Assembly: GCA_023398815.1 (NCBI GenBank)
Contig: JAEWRW010000063.1
Span: 1-64,000, forward strand
From: Bacillota bacterium
GTDB taxonomy: Bacteria > Bacillota > Clostridia > Christensenellales > UMGS416
Length of the DNA stretch: 64,000 nt
Direction of reading: 5' to 3'
This document shows positions 50,708 through 59,795 of this stretch, one piece after another. The first letter of the stretch is position 1, and each line of letters starts with the position of its first letter. The notes beneath the pieces are model-generated. The model ran no database searches. It had not been told where the DNA came from and saw only the letters and a list, made by a program, of their open reading frames with translations. Position numbers and translations under genes: made by a program.

Positions 50708-50763
50708 TCGATGATATCGATGACTTTCGATGACATTATATGCGTCACATCGATGAGTGTCAA
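50708..50763 (-). promoter_or_regulatory. Consensus promoter and ArsR operator motifs
   Basis: On the minus strand: perfect TTGACA (50763-50758), 17 bases, perfect TATAAT (50740-50735). TCGATGA (plus-strand reading) occurs four times: 50708-50714, 50717-50723, 50727-50733 and 50750-50756. The last falls between -35 and -10, the others just downstream, well placed for repression by ArsR. Confidence 0.8.
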
Positions 50764-50910
50764 TGTGTTTTGTCGGGGCGCTCCACAAAAAAGAAAAAAG
50801 CTGCCGGCGGCGAATCCCGCGGCAGCAATTCTGGCACCGACCCCTTGGGTTGGCAGAATACACCACGGGTGACGTTCCCGACCGTTGCGTGCGTCTACGG
50901 CTAAGAGGAG

Positions 50911-51336
50911 CTACTGCCTGACAAATACGACCTTGCGCTGAACGGCATAGCTGACAAAGAACAAAGCGGCATCCACGCACATCTTGACGGGTACGCCGCC
51001 AAACCCCGCCAACGAGAGCGCCTGCACGCTCAGGCCGCCGGCTGCCATCACGCACAGGGCAAGTGCGCCGTACCGCACCACGGCGCGAAGGGAGCGCTGA
51101 GCCCCAAAGACTGCCCGTTGGTTCACAAAACAATTGGCCACCGCGCTCACCACCCGCGCCGCGGCATAAGCCCAGCCCACTGGCAGCCAATGGCTGCCCA
51201 GAAAGAACAGCAAAAAATCGATGCCGGTGCAGAACAGCGACGAAGCGCCGAATTTGAGCAGGGAAAGCCAAGAGGGGCGACCGCGCGATGGTGTCTGGGC
51301 GGGCGATGCCGCCTTGTCTGCAAGACGAACTGTCAT
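50911..51336 (-). CDS. GtrA-like membrane protein
   Basis: This 141-residue protein has four hydrophobic helices in the GtrA pattern: LLKFGASSLFCTGIDFLLFF, then a VSAVANCFVNQRAVF loop, and a C-terminal FFVSYAVQRKVVF. GtrA-family proteins flip undecaprenyl-linked sugars or assist wall glycosylation. ATG 51336 has GGAG upstream. It follows the sensor kinase operon in the same direction, with a 157-base gap. No glycosyltransferase is adjacent. Confidence 0.85.
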   Translation of the reverse strand: MTVRLADKAASPAQTPSRGRPSWLSLLKFGASSLFCTGIDFLLFFLGSHWLPVGWAYAAARVVSAVANCFVNQRAVFGAQRSLRAVVRYGALALCVMAAGGLSVQALSLAGFGGVPVKMCVDAALFFVSYAVQRKVVFVRQ

Positions 51337-51493
51337 TTTGCGTTGCTCCACGATCCAGGACTCACAGGCAGGGCCGGGTGAACGCCGCGCTTGCGGATGG
51401 ACGCTACGGACGAACGAGGAAAGGAAAGCCCTGTCGTTGAAGTGAGTATACCTGCGGAACATGAGAAGCCGATGAGAAGAAGATGACAATGGA

Positions 51494-52885
51494 CTACCGG
51501 GGGAACACCGCGCAGATGGTCGTGCCCTTCCCCTCTTCGCTCGTCGCGGTCAGCGTGCCGCCGTGCACATCCACAATGGCCTTGGCAATGGCCAGGCCAA
51601 GCCCCATGCCGCCGGTGGCGCGGGCCCGCGCCTGATCGACCCGGTAAAACCGCTCAAAGATGTGGGCAGTGTGCTCGGGCTCCATCCCCATTCCGGTGTC
51701 CGTCACGGCGATGGAAATGCCACCCTCCGTTGTCTGTCCAGTCAGGGTGATCTGCCCGCCGGCGGGGGTGTATTTTATGCTGTTGTCGATCAGGGTATAG
51801 AGGAATTGGCGGATCATCGCGCGGTCCGCGTAGAGCATCAGGCCCGCAGGGGCCTCCACCCCATACCGGTGCGCGTCGTCGATGGCCCCCTGTTCCTCCC
51901 CCAGCTCCCGCAGCAGCGCGCTGAGGTCGAAATTCTCCCTCGTCAGATGCTGGGTGCCGCCATCCCCACGGGTCAGAAACAGCAGGTTCTCCACCAGCTT
52001 CTTCATGTAGGCCGTCTGCCTTTGGATGGAGGCAATGCTTTCGTTGAGCACGGCAGGGTCGTCCCGCCCCCAGCGCTCCAGCAGATCCGCGTTGCCCTGC
52101 AAGATGGCAAGGGGGGTACGCAGCTCGTGGGAGGCATCGGCGGTGAAGCGGCCCTGCTGGCGGAAGGCCTCCTCCACCCGATCCAACATGCTGTTGATCG
52201 TGAGGGACAGCTTTTGCAGTTCATCCCGCGTCTCCGGCACATCCAGGCGACGGTTCAGGCGTTGGCTGTTGATCCGGTCCGCGTCGGCGATCATCCGGTC
52301 GATGGGCGAGAGCAACCTGCGGCTGGTCGCCCAGCCGACGGCCAATGCGGCAACGAACCCCACCAGATTTGTCACTACCAGCAGGATGGCCAGGATCTGC
52401 AGGAACTCCTGCTCCGTATGCAGGCTCAACGCCAGATAGACCGAGCCGTAGTCCTTGCCCTCGTCGCCGACGGGCTGGGACAGGCAGAGCACCATCTGCA
52501 TGCCCTTCTGCACGCTGAGCCGCGCTCGCCCACGAGCAAAGGGCAGGTTGGTCTCATCCATGTGGAAATTGCGCATGCCGTGAACCAGCTGGCCGGAGGC
52601 GTCGAAATACAGGATGTTCATATTCCAGGTCTCGTTGAACCCGTTCATGAGCTCGAGCATCTCCAGCGGTTCCTCTTCACCGACCTCCTCCAGAATCTGG
52701 TCGACCAGCAGGTTGGCGGTATTGCGGAGGGTGTCGCGTTGGCGGTTCACCATGAAGGTGGACAGGGTGACAAACAGCGTCACGCTCAACACAAACAGGG
52801 TGGCCACAAAAAAGGCGGCATACGTTTGGGTCAACCGTCTTGAGATCGTTCCCTTTGGGGCCCTATTTCCCTTCCCGCATGACAT
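51494..52885 (-). CDS. Sensor histidine kinase
   Basis: This 463-residue kinase has two membrane helices (about 20-45 and 165-190) around an extracellular domain, a HAMP domain, a HisKA H-box FTADASHELRTPLAILQGN and an HATPase domain (IDNSIKYTPAGG N-box, TDTGMGM G1 and GGMGLGLAIAK G2). It phosphorylates the response regulator encoded just upstream. ATG 52885 with GAGGTG is favoured, overlapping the regulator gene by 23 bases. The signal is unknown; the adjacent NagPA-type and GtrA genes hint at a cell-envelope stimulus. Confidence 0.93.
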   Translation of the reverse strand: MSCGKGNRAPKGTISRRLTQTYAAFFVATLFVLSVTLFVTLSTFMVNRQRDTLRNTANLLVDQILEEVGEEEPLEMLELMNGFNETWNMNILYFDASGQLVHGMRNFHMDETNLPFARGRARLSVQKGMQMVLCLSQPVGDEGKDYGSVYLALSLHTEQEFLQILAILLVVTNLVGFVAALAVGWATSRRLLSPIDRMIADADRINSQRLNRRLDVPETRDELQKLSLTINSMLDRVEEAFRQQGRFTADASHELRTPLAILQGNADLLERWGRDDPAVLNESIASIQRQTAYMKKLVENLLFLTRGDGGTQHLTRENFDLSALLRELGEEQGAIDDAHRYGVEAPAGLMLYADRAMIRQFLYTLIDNSIKYTPAGGQITLTGQTTEGGISIAVTDTGMGMEPEHTAHIFERFYRVDQARARATGGMGLGLAIAKAIVDVHGGTLTATSEEGKGTTICAVFPR

Positions 52886-53540
52886 AGCCAACACCTCGCA
52901 CCGTCTGAATCATCTTGTCCTCGCCGGTGTCGCCGATTTTGTTGCGCACATACCGGATGTATACGTCCACAATGTTGCTGTCGCCCAGGTATTCATACCC
53001 CCAGACCTCATTGAGAATCTGCTCCCGCGAAAGCACAACGTTCCGGTTGCGCATCAGATACTCCAGCAGGTCGTACTGGGTCTTGGTCAGCTCCACCGGC
53101 TGCCCGCCCCGCGTCACCAGGCGCTGGGCGCTGTCAAGGATCAGATCGGCCACCTCCACCCGCTCGCCGCCGGTTGCTTCCTTGGCGTTGGCGCGGGTGA
53201 CGGCACGAAGACGAGCCAGCAATTCCTCAATGTGAAAAGGTTTGGTGATGTAGTCGTTGGCCCCTGTGTCCAGCCCCGTCACCTTGTCCATAACGGCGTC
53301 ACGCGCGGTCACCAGGATGACGGGGGTGCTGCGTTCCCGGCGAATGCGCCGCAGTACCTCAATACCGTTGAGCCCGGGGAGCATCACATCCAGCAGGATG
53401 GCGTCGTACTCACTCTCCAGCGCCAGGTTCAGCCCGCTTCTGCCATCGGCGGCCAAATCGACGGTGTATCCTTCATGCTCCAGCTCCAGCCGCAGGAAGC
53501 GGGAGATCTCCGCTTCGTCCTCCACGAGCAGAATGTGCAT
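52863..53540 (-). CDS. OmpR-family response regulator
   Basis: This 225-residue protein has a receiver domain with D51 as phosphoacceptor (ILLDVMLPGL), acidic pocket VEDE, switch T in VTARD and K in TKPF, then a winged helix (about 130-222, ending GDTGEDKMIQTVRGVGYVM). ATG 53540 is chosen because AAAGGTGGG is six bases upstream; ATG 53546 abuts that site. It is the first gene of the two-component operon. Confidence 0.94.
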   Translation of the reverse strand: MHILLVEDEAEISRFLRLELEHEGYTVDLAADGRSGLNLALESEYDAILLDVMLPGLNGIEVLRRIRRERSTPVILVTARDAVMDKVTGLDTGANDYITKPFHIEELLARLRAVTRANAKEATGGERVEVADLILDSAQRLVTRGGQPVELTKTQYDLLEYLMRNRNVVLSREQILNEVWGYEYLGDSNIVDVYIRYVRNKIGDTGEDKMIQTVRGVGYVMREGK

Positions 53541-53766
53541 GCTCATCCCACCTTTCCAGCAAGAGTGTACCCGACGGTGATTGCATTTTCCACCGGATCC
53601 TTCATTTCTCATCCAATTCTCATGCAACCATGCAAATTCCTTCATCTTTGGCACCTAGAATGGCACTCGATGGTCGCAAGAATGGTGCTGGCACAGGGGC
53701 AATCGTGTCCTGGTGCGCATCGCAACGCAACGAATGGCGTGACCATGGGAAGGGGTCAATTGACCG

Positions 53767-54759
53767 ATGCAAACCATAACGCGGCACCCCAAAAAAGGAA
53801 TCACCATCGTGGTGCGGGATTTGGTCATTCTTTGCGCCGCCCTCGGCGTGTTCATGTTGTTTCACCATGTGCTCCCCCGTTCCGGCGGTGGCCCCCTGCG
53901 GGACATCGTCAATGTGACGGCCCAAAACGCCCCGGCAGCGCTGGCTGCCGCCGCGCCCACCACGCAGGCCGCCGCGACCAAGCCTACCCCAGCGGCCAGC
54001 GCGACGACGGGCGATTTCTCTGCCACGTTCCCCACGGAGGATACGGGAAAGGATGCCACCCTGAGCTACCAGGGCGACGACCTGCGCATCGCCATCAACC
54101 GCGTTGAGGAGAATGACGCGACCTACTATGTCGCCGATGTGTGGGTGAAGAGCATCGATGTGTTCCGCACGGCGTTTGCCAAAGGGCAATACGGGCAGGG
54201 CATCCACGAAATGCCCACAGCCATGGCCAAGGCCAATAACGCCATTCTGGCGGTGTCGGGCGATTATTACGGTGCCCGTGCCAAAGGCGTGGTCATTCGC
54301 AACGGCGAGCTCTACCGCGACACACCGTGGGGCGACGTGGCCATGCTGACCGCCGCGGGGGAGCTGCAGACCGTCTCCAAAGAGCAATTCAGCACCGACG
54401 ACGCCACCGCCCAGCAGGTCTACCAGGCCTGGTCCTTCGGCCCGGCGCTGCTGCGTGATGGCAAAGCCATCACCGACTTCACCGACGCCATCCGCGGGAA
54501 GAACCCGCGTTGCGCCATCGGCTATTATGAACCGGGCCACTACTGCTTCGTGGTGGTAGATGGCCGGCAACCTGGCTACTCCGTGGGGATGACGCTGGCC
54601 GAGTTGGCCAAGGTATTTGAGGGCTTGGGCTGCCAGAGCGCCTATAACTTGGACGGCGGGCAAACGGCCATGATGGTCTTCCAAGGCCAGCCGGTCAACC
54701 AGGCATACCATGGCGGCCGGCAATCGAGCGACATCATCTATTTGGGAGGCAACGAATGA
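53767..54759 (+). CDS. Membrane-anchored NagPA-domain (DUF2233) protein
   Basis: This 330-residue protein has one N-terminal helix (about 17-37), a 45-residue Ala/Thr/Pro linker, and a phosphodiester glycosidase (NagPA/DUF2233) domain from about 85 to 330. The domain ends with the conserved NLDGGQTAMM and, earlier, SGDYYGARAKGVVIRNGEL. Relatives of the fold act on sugar-phosphate diesters in wall polymers or remain unassigned. AAGGGG lies upstream of ATG 53767. Its stop overlaps the next ORF by four bases. It is divergent from the two-component genes. Confidence 0.85.
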   Translation: MQTITRHPKKGITIVVRDLVILCAALGVFMLFHHVLPRSGGGPLRDIVNVTAQNAPAALAAAAPTTQAAATKPTPAASATTGDFSATFPTEDTGKDATLSYQGDDLRIAINRVEENDATYYVADVWVKSIDVFRTAFAKGQYGQGIHEMPTAMAKANNAILAVSGDYYGARAKGVVIRNGELYRDTPWGDVAMLTAAGELQTVSKEQFSTDDATAQQVYQAWSFGPALLRDGKAITDFTDAIRGKNPRCAIGYYEPGHYCFVVVDGRQPGYSVGMTLAELAKVFEGLGCQSAYNLDGGQTAMMVFQGQPVNQAYHGGRQSSDIIYLGGNE

Positions 54760-55040
54760 AGACAGGCAAGTTTCTGAACCTATGGGCATTCCTCAGCCAC
54801 GCCAACATCATCTTGGGCGTGATGTTCGCGGTGTTCTTCGTGCTGGACAGGGCAAACCCCGGAATGGAGTTTCTCACCAGCAACATCAGCAAGTGGCTGC
54901 TGCTTGCCTTCTGCCTTTGCGCCATCCTCAATGGCGCGCTGGACGCAGTGTCCATCTTCCGCAAGCGGAAGTACCAGGAGGATCAGGTTCAGCTGCGGAA
55001 CGGCTCCACAGTGGTACGACGCTTCCGGAGGCATTTTTAG
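54756..55040 (+). CDS. Small membrane protein coupled to the NagPA gene
   Basis: This 94-residue protein has two hydrophobic helices (about 12-32 and 47-66) and a strongly basic C-terminus (FRKRKYQEDQ, RRFRRHF). Its ATG overlaps the stop of the NagPA-type gene (ATGA), so it is translated by coupling and probably works with it, for instance as a membrane partner. Not recognised. Confidence 0.65.
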   Translation: MKTGKFLNLWAFLSHANIILGVMFAVFFVLDRANPGMEFLTSNISKWLLLAFCLCAILNGALDAVSIFRKRKYQEDQVQLRNGSTVVRRFRRHF

Positions 55041-55081
55041 GTTCCCTCTGCACGCTCGTGGCAGCCGTCAGGCCGTGCGCC

Positions 55082-55957
55082 TCACAGCAGCAGTAGCAGA
55101 GAACCGCCGACGACCAGAACCAACCCAATTACCGCATTGCGCGTGAGCTTCTCACGCAGGAACACGCGGGAAAAGAGGATGGTGCCCACCACACTCAACT
55201 TATCGATGGGCACCACCACGCTGGCGTTCCCATCCTGCAGCGCACGGTAGAAGCACAGCCACGCGAGCCCCGTGGCCACCCCGGAGAGAATGAGGAACCC
55301 CCAGCTTTTCCGGTCGATGGCACCAATCTCCCGGTGCTTGCCCTGGGCGAACACGATGCCCCAGGCCATCCCCAGCACCACCAGGGTACGCAGTGCCGTC
55401 CCCAAGTTGGACTCCACATCCTGAATGCCAACCTTCCCCAGCACCGAGGTCAGCGCGGCAAACACGGCGGAGAGCACAGCAGGGAGAAGCCACGCGTTGC
55501 TGCCTTTGCCGGCATCCGGTGCCTGCGTGCCCGTCCCCTGGCGGATCATCAGCCAGGTGCCTACACCCAGCAACACAATACCAATGCACATTGCCACCGT
55601 CGGACGCTCCCCCAGAAAGAGAAACGCCAGCAGGATTGTCAGAATCGTGCTGCTCTTGTCAACGGGGGTCACCTTGTTTACATCACCCAGCTGCAGCGCT
55701 TTGAAGTAGCACAACCAGGATGCACCCGTGGAGAGGCCCGAGAGAAACAAAAACAAGAGGCTGCGGCCCGGAATGGTGCCGATCGTCCCCTGTGAGCCCA
55801 CCACAAACACCATGAGCCAGGTAAACAGAGCCACGACGATGGTGCGCAGCGCCGTCGCCAGATGAGAGTCCATCCGCTTCACGCCGACCTTGGCAAAGAT
55901 GGCCGTGATGGCCGAGAACAACGCGGAGCCAAAAGCAAAAGCAAGCCACATACCCAT
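55082..55957 (-). CDS. EamA/DMT-family transporter
   Basis: This 291-residue protein has ten hydrophobic helices in two EamA repeats; the matching segments KVTPVDKSSTILTILLAFLF and VVVPIDKLSVVGTILFSRVF mark the inverted halves. DMT-family permeases export amino acids, nucleotides or metabolites, or import them. ATG 55957 is favoured; a GTG just before and an ATG two codons later are possible. It is convergent with the NagPA unit. Substrate unknown. Confidence 0.88.
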   Translation of the reverse strand: MGMWLAFAFGSALFSAITAIFAKVGVKRMDSHLATALRTIVVALFTWLMVFVVGSQGTIGTIPGRSLLFLFLSGLSTGASWLCYFKALQLGDVNKVTPVDKSSTILTILLAFLFLGERPTVAMCIGIVLLGVGTWLMIRQGTGTQAPDAGKGSNAWLLPAVLSAVFAALTSVLGKVGIQDVESNLGTALRTLVVLGMAWGIVFAQGKHREIGAIDRKSWGFLILSGVATGLAWLCFYRALQDGNASVVVPIDKLSVVGTILFSRVFLREKLTRNAVIGLVLVVGGSLLLLL

Positions 55958-56130
55958 CACTTCGATTCAGCGAACTTCAAAACAGGATGCCATTCGTTCT
56001 ACGCGGGATTTCTAGCCAGGGCAAAAACTTATTGATAACCTAACGTATTATACAACTTTTCACCTGCAACCGTTGCTCCTGTCGCCGGAAATTCCGATCC
56101 AAACCTTCCTCCGTGCGATGCAACAGGGCA

Positions 56131-56162
56131 AGCCCCCGGCAACCCACATGGTTGCCGGGGGC
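56131..56162 (-). terminator. Intrinsic terminator of the glycyl-radical operon
   Basis: Fourteen-base arms AGCCCCCGGCAACC and GGTTGCCGGGGGCT pair around a short loop; the T-tract on the minus strand is weak (TTGCCCTGTTG). It lies 54 bases past the stop. Confidence 0.6.
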
Positions 56163-56216
56163 TGGTGACGTCTTTGGCATCAGCCTACGGAGACAGTGTC
56201 GATCGTCTTCGCTGCT

Positions 56217-58283
56217 CTAGAGCAGGAACTCGGTACGGCGCAGGATGTGCTCCTGGTACACCGGGTCGAGCTCCACAAAGTAGCCGCTCCACCCCCATAC
56301 CCGCACAATGAGGTTGCGGTGCTCCTGGGGCCGTTCACGGGCGCGCAGCAGCAAGTCGCGGTTAACGGCGTTCAATTGCATCTGGTGGCCGCCCAGGGCA
56401 AAGAAGCTACGCACGAAGGCGGCGACTTTGTCGGTGCTGTCGGGCCCGCGGAACAGGCTGTCGTGCAGCTCGATGGTCAGCGGCCCGCCATTGGCCACAC
56501 GCTGGAGGTGGGGCCGGGTGAAGGACTTGAGCACCGACACCGGGCCATCCACCCGGGCAAAGAGACTGGGAGAATAGTTGCAGGGCAGGGGTTCGCCCTT
56601 TCGACGGCCGTCGGCGGTCGCGGGTTCGTCATCGGCATGCCACAGGTAGTACATGGCCGAGCCCGTGCCCGCTCGGAACACGCCGCCCCGGTCGTTGTGG
56701 TGACCCTCCAGCGCGTCGGCGAAGCAATCCAGCAACTCCACGGCCAGCGCGTCGGTGGCCGGGTCGTCGCAGCCCATCTTGGGGGCGTCAAACCGGCAGC
56801 GGTGCAGCAGCTCCTGCGCGCCTTCAAAGTCGCCGGCCAGCGCCGCCAGCAGGGCCTCGGCGGTCACGCTGCCCTCCTCATAGACCAAGCGGCGGATGGC
56901 AGCCAGCGAATCGACGGCGGTGGCAAGGCCCGTGCCGTGCAGGCCGTAGTTGTTGTAGGTGCCACCCTGTGAAATATCCCTGCCCCGTTCCACGCAGCCC
57001 TCCATCATCAGGCTGAGGAGCGGCGCGGGCTCCATGGTGAGCCCTGCCGTGCCAGCCATCAGCTGCTCGGCCTGGGTGGTGATTTCCTCCTTCACAACCG
57101 ACAGGAAGGACCCAAAGTCCCCGCAGGCCGAAAGCCGCGGCATGGCGGCGTTGAGCGCGGCCACGAAGGACAGCGCCTCAATGTTGGGGATGTCCATGCC
57201 CGCACCGGGCACGATGAACTCCCAACAAGCAGCCACGACGTAGTTGTAAGCATCCTCGGGCGCGTAGCCCCAGGCCAGCAGCGCCGGGATGACCACATCG
57301 TCGTTGGAATACTGAGGGAAGCCCAAGCCCTGGCGCGTGAGGGCCGTGCCCTCGCGATAGCGCTCCAGCGGGGTATCGCCGCTGACCCGCAGGTTGATCT
57401 TGGGGTCAATGAGCTTCAAGTCCAGACTGGCCCGCAGGCAGAGGGCAGAAAGCGCGTTGTAGCTGTCGCTGCCGTCGGCATTGCGGCCGCCCAGCACCAC
57501 GCTCTGTCCGTTGTCACCCTGCTGCATGCCGGGGTAAAGGTCGCTGTCCCGGTTGCAGGAGAGGAAGAACTCGTCGATGAGCTCCAGCGCCTCCTCATCG
57601 GTCAGCCGCCCTTCGTCCATGTCCCGCTTGTAATAGGGGTACAGGTACTGATCCACCCGCCCCAGGGTGTTGTGGTAGTTGCCGCTCACCCACAGGCCGA
57701 AGTGCAGTAGCCGCAGGAATTGCAGCGCCTGCTGGAAGCTCTGTGGCGGGCGGCGAGGCACCACGGCGAAGTTCCCGGCCACGGCGGCATTGCCCCTCTC
57801 CCGCGCGGCGAGGCCATATCGGTCGGCGATGTCCTCCAGCGCGTCCAGCACCGTGAGGGCAGAACGCAGGAAGGTTCCCTCCTCCCCACCGGGGCCGAGG
57901 GCATTGAGCCGGGCGGTGAGGTCGGTCCGGCAGGCGTCAGTGCCCACAGCCAGCAGTTTGGCGTAATCGGGATTGACGTTGCACACCTTGCCCTGCTCGT
58001 GGATGCGATGGCCGGCGCGGATTCCCTCCCACTCAGCGGGGGTGAAAATCTCCTGCACGGTGCGCACGGTGCGGGTGAGGGCAATGCGCTCATCGGGCAA
58101 CACCACCGGCGTCTCCAGCGCCAGCATCCGGCGCAGACGATCGGCGGCGCGCAGCTGTGGGTTCATCCCAGCGGCGGCGTATTCAGCGGCGTAAGCATAC
58201 TGGGTCGTACCAGGCACGCGCCAGGCATGGTGGGCCTTGTCGCGCACAAAGAATTGCAGTTGCCGTTCGATGCGTTCGGTCAT
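56217..58283 (-). CDS. Glycyl-radical enzyme of unassigned substrate
   Basis: This 688-residue enzyme is about 100 residues shorter than PFL or glycerol dehydratase. The radical Gly lies in RVWGWSGYF (G664), where family members usually have Tyr or Phe after the Gly. The active-site Cys is in AACWEF (C353 followed by E355), the Cys-x-Glu pattern of dehydratase/decarboxylase-type members rather than the Cys-Cys of PFL. It needs the SAM activase encoded just upstream. Possible roles are dehydration, C-N or C-C cleavage of a small carbohydrate, amine or acid. No microcompartment genes are nearby. Confidence 0.88.
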   Translation of the reverse strand: MTERIERQLQFFVRDKAHHAWRVPGTTQYAYAAEYAAAGMNPQLRAADRLRRMLALETPVVLPDERIALTRTVRTVQEIFTPAEWEGIRAGHRIHEQGKVCNVNPDYAKLLAVGTDACRTDLTARLNALGPGGEEGTFLRSALTVLDALEDIADRYGLAARERGNAAVAGNFAVVPRRPPQSFQQALQFLRLLHFGLWVSGNYHNTLGRVDQYLYPYYKRDMDEGRLTDEEALELIDEFFLSCNRDSDLYPGMQQGDNGQSVVLGGRNADGSDSYNALSALCLRASLDLKLIDPKINLRVSGDTPLERYREGTALTRQGLGFPQYSNDDVVIPALLAWGYAPEDAYNYVVAACWEFIVPGAGMDIPNIEALSFVAALNAAMPRLSACGDFGSFLSVVKEEITTQAEQLMAGTAGLTMEPAPLLSLMMEGCVERGRDISQGGTYNNYGLHGTGLATAVDSLAAIRRLVYEEGSVTAEALLAALAGDFEGAQELLHRCRFDAPKMGCDDPATDALAVELLDCFADALEGHHNDRGGVFRAGTGSAMYYLWHADDEPATADGRRKGEPLPCNYSPSLFARVDGPVSVLKSFTRPHLQRVANGGPLTIELHDSLFRGPDSTDKVAAFVRSFFALGGHQMQLNAVNRDLLLRARERPQEHRNLIVRVWGWSGYFVELDPVYQEHILRRTEFLL

Positions 58284-58304
58284 GGTCGTCCTCCTTGGGG
58301 CGGT

Positions 58305-59153
58305 TTATAGCACGACGCAGGCGATGCCCCGGCGCAGGAAGGGCTCCCGGTCGGCCCGGGGCGGCCGGTCGGGGTCGAAAGTGGGGCGATAGTCCAAGCC
58401 CGCTGGCGCGTACTTGGCCCCGGCGGTGACGTGGTAGGGCAGCAGCTCCACCCGCTCCAGCCGCTCCATGCCCCGCAGCCGCTCGGCGGTGGCCTCCAGG
58501 TTCCCATCGGTATCGGTGACGCCGGGGATCAGGGGCACCCGCACCACGAAGGGCAGGCCGCACCCTGCCAGCGCGTCAAGGTTCGCCAGGGTGAGCCCAT
58601 TCTCCTGCCCGGTGTGGGCACGGTGGGCGGCGGGGTCGATGAGTTTCACATCGAGCATCACGTACTCCACCCGGCGCAGCACCTCCGCAAAGACCGCCGG
58701 CGGGCAATGGCCGCTGGTTTCGATGGCGCGATGGCTGCCAAGCAGGCGATCCAACGCTTCGATGAGAAAGGCGGGCTGGGCCGTCGGCTCCCCGCCGGAG
58801 AAGGTGAACCCGCCCCCCACCGACCGGAGGTAGTCGGCATCGCGAAGCAATCGCTCAGCCAAGGCCTGGGCCGTCCATGTCACACCCGCCATGCGCCGCA
58901 GGCCCAGCGGGCAGGCCGTCACGCACGCCCCGCAGCCCACGCAGCCCTCGGGGTGGGGGCAAACCGCCCGGCAACGCCCGCAGCCCGTGCAGCCGTTGGC
59001 ACTCACCATCAGCTGCGGCGAAAAGGACAACCCCTCGGGGTTGTGGCACCAGGAGCAACGCAGTGGGCAGCCCTTCAGGAACACGGTGGTGCGGATGCCC
59101 GGCCCATCGTGGACGGCCAACTGCCGAATCTCAAACACCGTGCCCTGTGCCAT
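58305..59153 (-). CDS. Glycyl-radical enzyme activase (radical SAM)
   Basis: This 282-residue radical SAM protein has CxxxCxxC as C29, C33, C36 (KGCPLRCSWCHNPE), a ferredoxin-like insert with two more Cys sets (CTGCGRCRAVC, CVGCGACVTAC), and SAM-binding GGGFTFSGGEP. The two-cluster insert is typical of activases of glycerol dehydratase, choline lyase and decarboxylase-type enzymes, and absent from PFL-activase. GGGAGGG precedes ATG 59153. It is co-transcribed with the glycyl-radical enzyme 22 bases downstream and generates the glycyl radical on it. Confidence 0.94.
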   Translation of the reverse strand: MAQGTVFEIRQLAVHDGPGIRTTVFLKGCPLRCSWCHNPEGLSFSPQLMVSANGCTGCGRCRAVCPHPEGCVGCGACVTACPLGLRRMAGVTWTAQALAERLLRDADYLRSVGGGFTFSGGEPTAQPAFLIEALDRLLGSHRAIETSGHCPPAVFAEVLRRVEYVMLDVKLIDPAAHRAHTGQENGLTLANLDALAGCGLPFVVRVPLIPGVTDTDGNLEATAERLRGMERLERVELLPYHVTAGAKYAPAGLDYRPTFDPDRPPRADREPFLRRGIACVVL

Positions 59154-59250
59154 GGTTTGCCCTCCCGCCGCCAGTTTTTACCAGTATACCACTCCTGTGC
59201 AGCGGCGGGGCACTGAGCGCGGTTCCAAGGGATGCGGGCCTGTTCGTTCA

Positions 59251-59280
59251 GGACTATCACCCGCGGGACTATCACCCGCG
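59251..59280. repeat. Perfect 15-base tandem duplication
   Basis: GGACTATCACCCGCG occurs at 59251-59265 and again, without a gap, at 59266-59280. It lies in the spacer upstream of the activase gene; no function is suggested. Confidence 0.8.
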
Positions 59281-59366
59281 CACAGCGCATGAGAAACGAG
59301 CGCCCTCGGCCCGAAGGGCAGCGGGCGCACCAGCTGGAGCAAATAATAGGCGTGGAACTTGATGGT

Positions 59367-59795
59367 TCAGTTTCGATTCTGGTATGCCTTCAGCTCGGTG
59401 TTAATCGCCTCCGCTTCCTTCCGATCCAGCTGCCAGCCCACCCAGGTGACCGCCAGATAGACGAGCAGAACGGCGAGGGCGAAGGCCGAAGCGTCCCCCG
59501 TCCCATGCAGGATCTTGGCCCAGAACCCAACCCCGATCAACAGCCCTTCCAGCAAGACGATGTAGAGAACCTTACGGAGCAGGGCTTGACGCAACGACAA
59601 TTCTTTCCTCGAATAGGTAACAAGGGAGGGCAGCAAACTCAGCGCCCCGAAGATCAACGGGGAAAAGTAGGCGTCATATCCGATGCGGGCCGTTGGGTCC
59701 AGGGATAACCCCAAGACCCCCATGGCAGCCGCAATAAACGTGGTAATGATGAAATATCGGTAGACGCAGCTTTTCAGGAATGCTTTGAAGCTCAT
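59367..59795 (-). CDS. DUF3021-like membrane protein
   Basis: This 142-residue protein has four hydrophobic helices and follows a LytTR gene, the pattern of DUF3021 proteins that accompany LytTR regulators and are thought to restrain them at the membrane. Its ATG overlaps the LytTR stop by four bases (ATGA). The charged C-terminus WQLDRKEAEAINTELKAYQ would face the cytosol. Function otherwise unknown. Confidence 0.75.
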   Translation of the reverse strand: MSFKAFLKSCVYRYFIITTFIAAAMGVLGLSLDPTARIGYDAYFSPLIFGALSLLPSLVTYSRKELSLRQALLRKVLYIVLLEGLLIGVGFWAKILHGTGDASAFALAVLLVYLAVTWVGWQLDRKEAEAINTELKAYQNRN

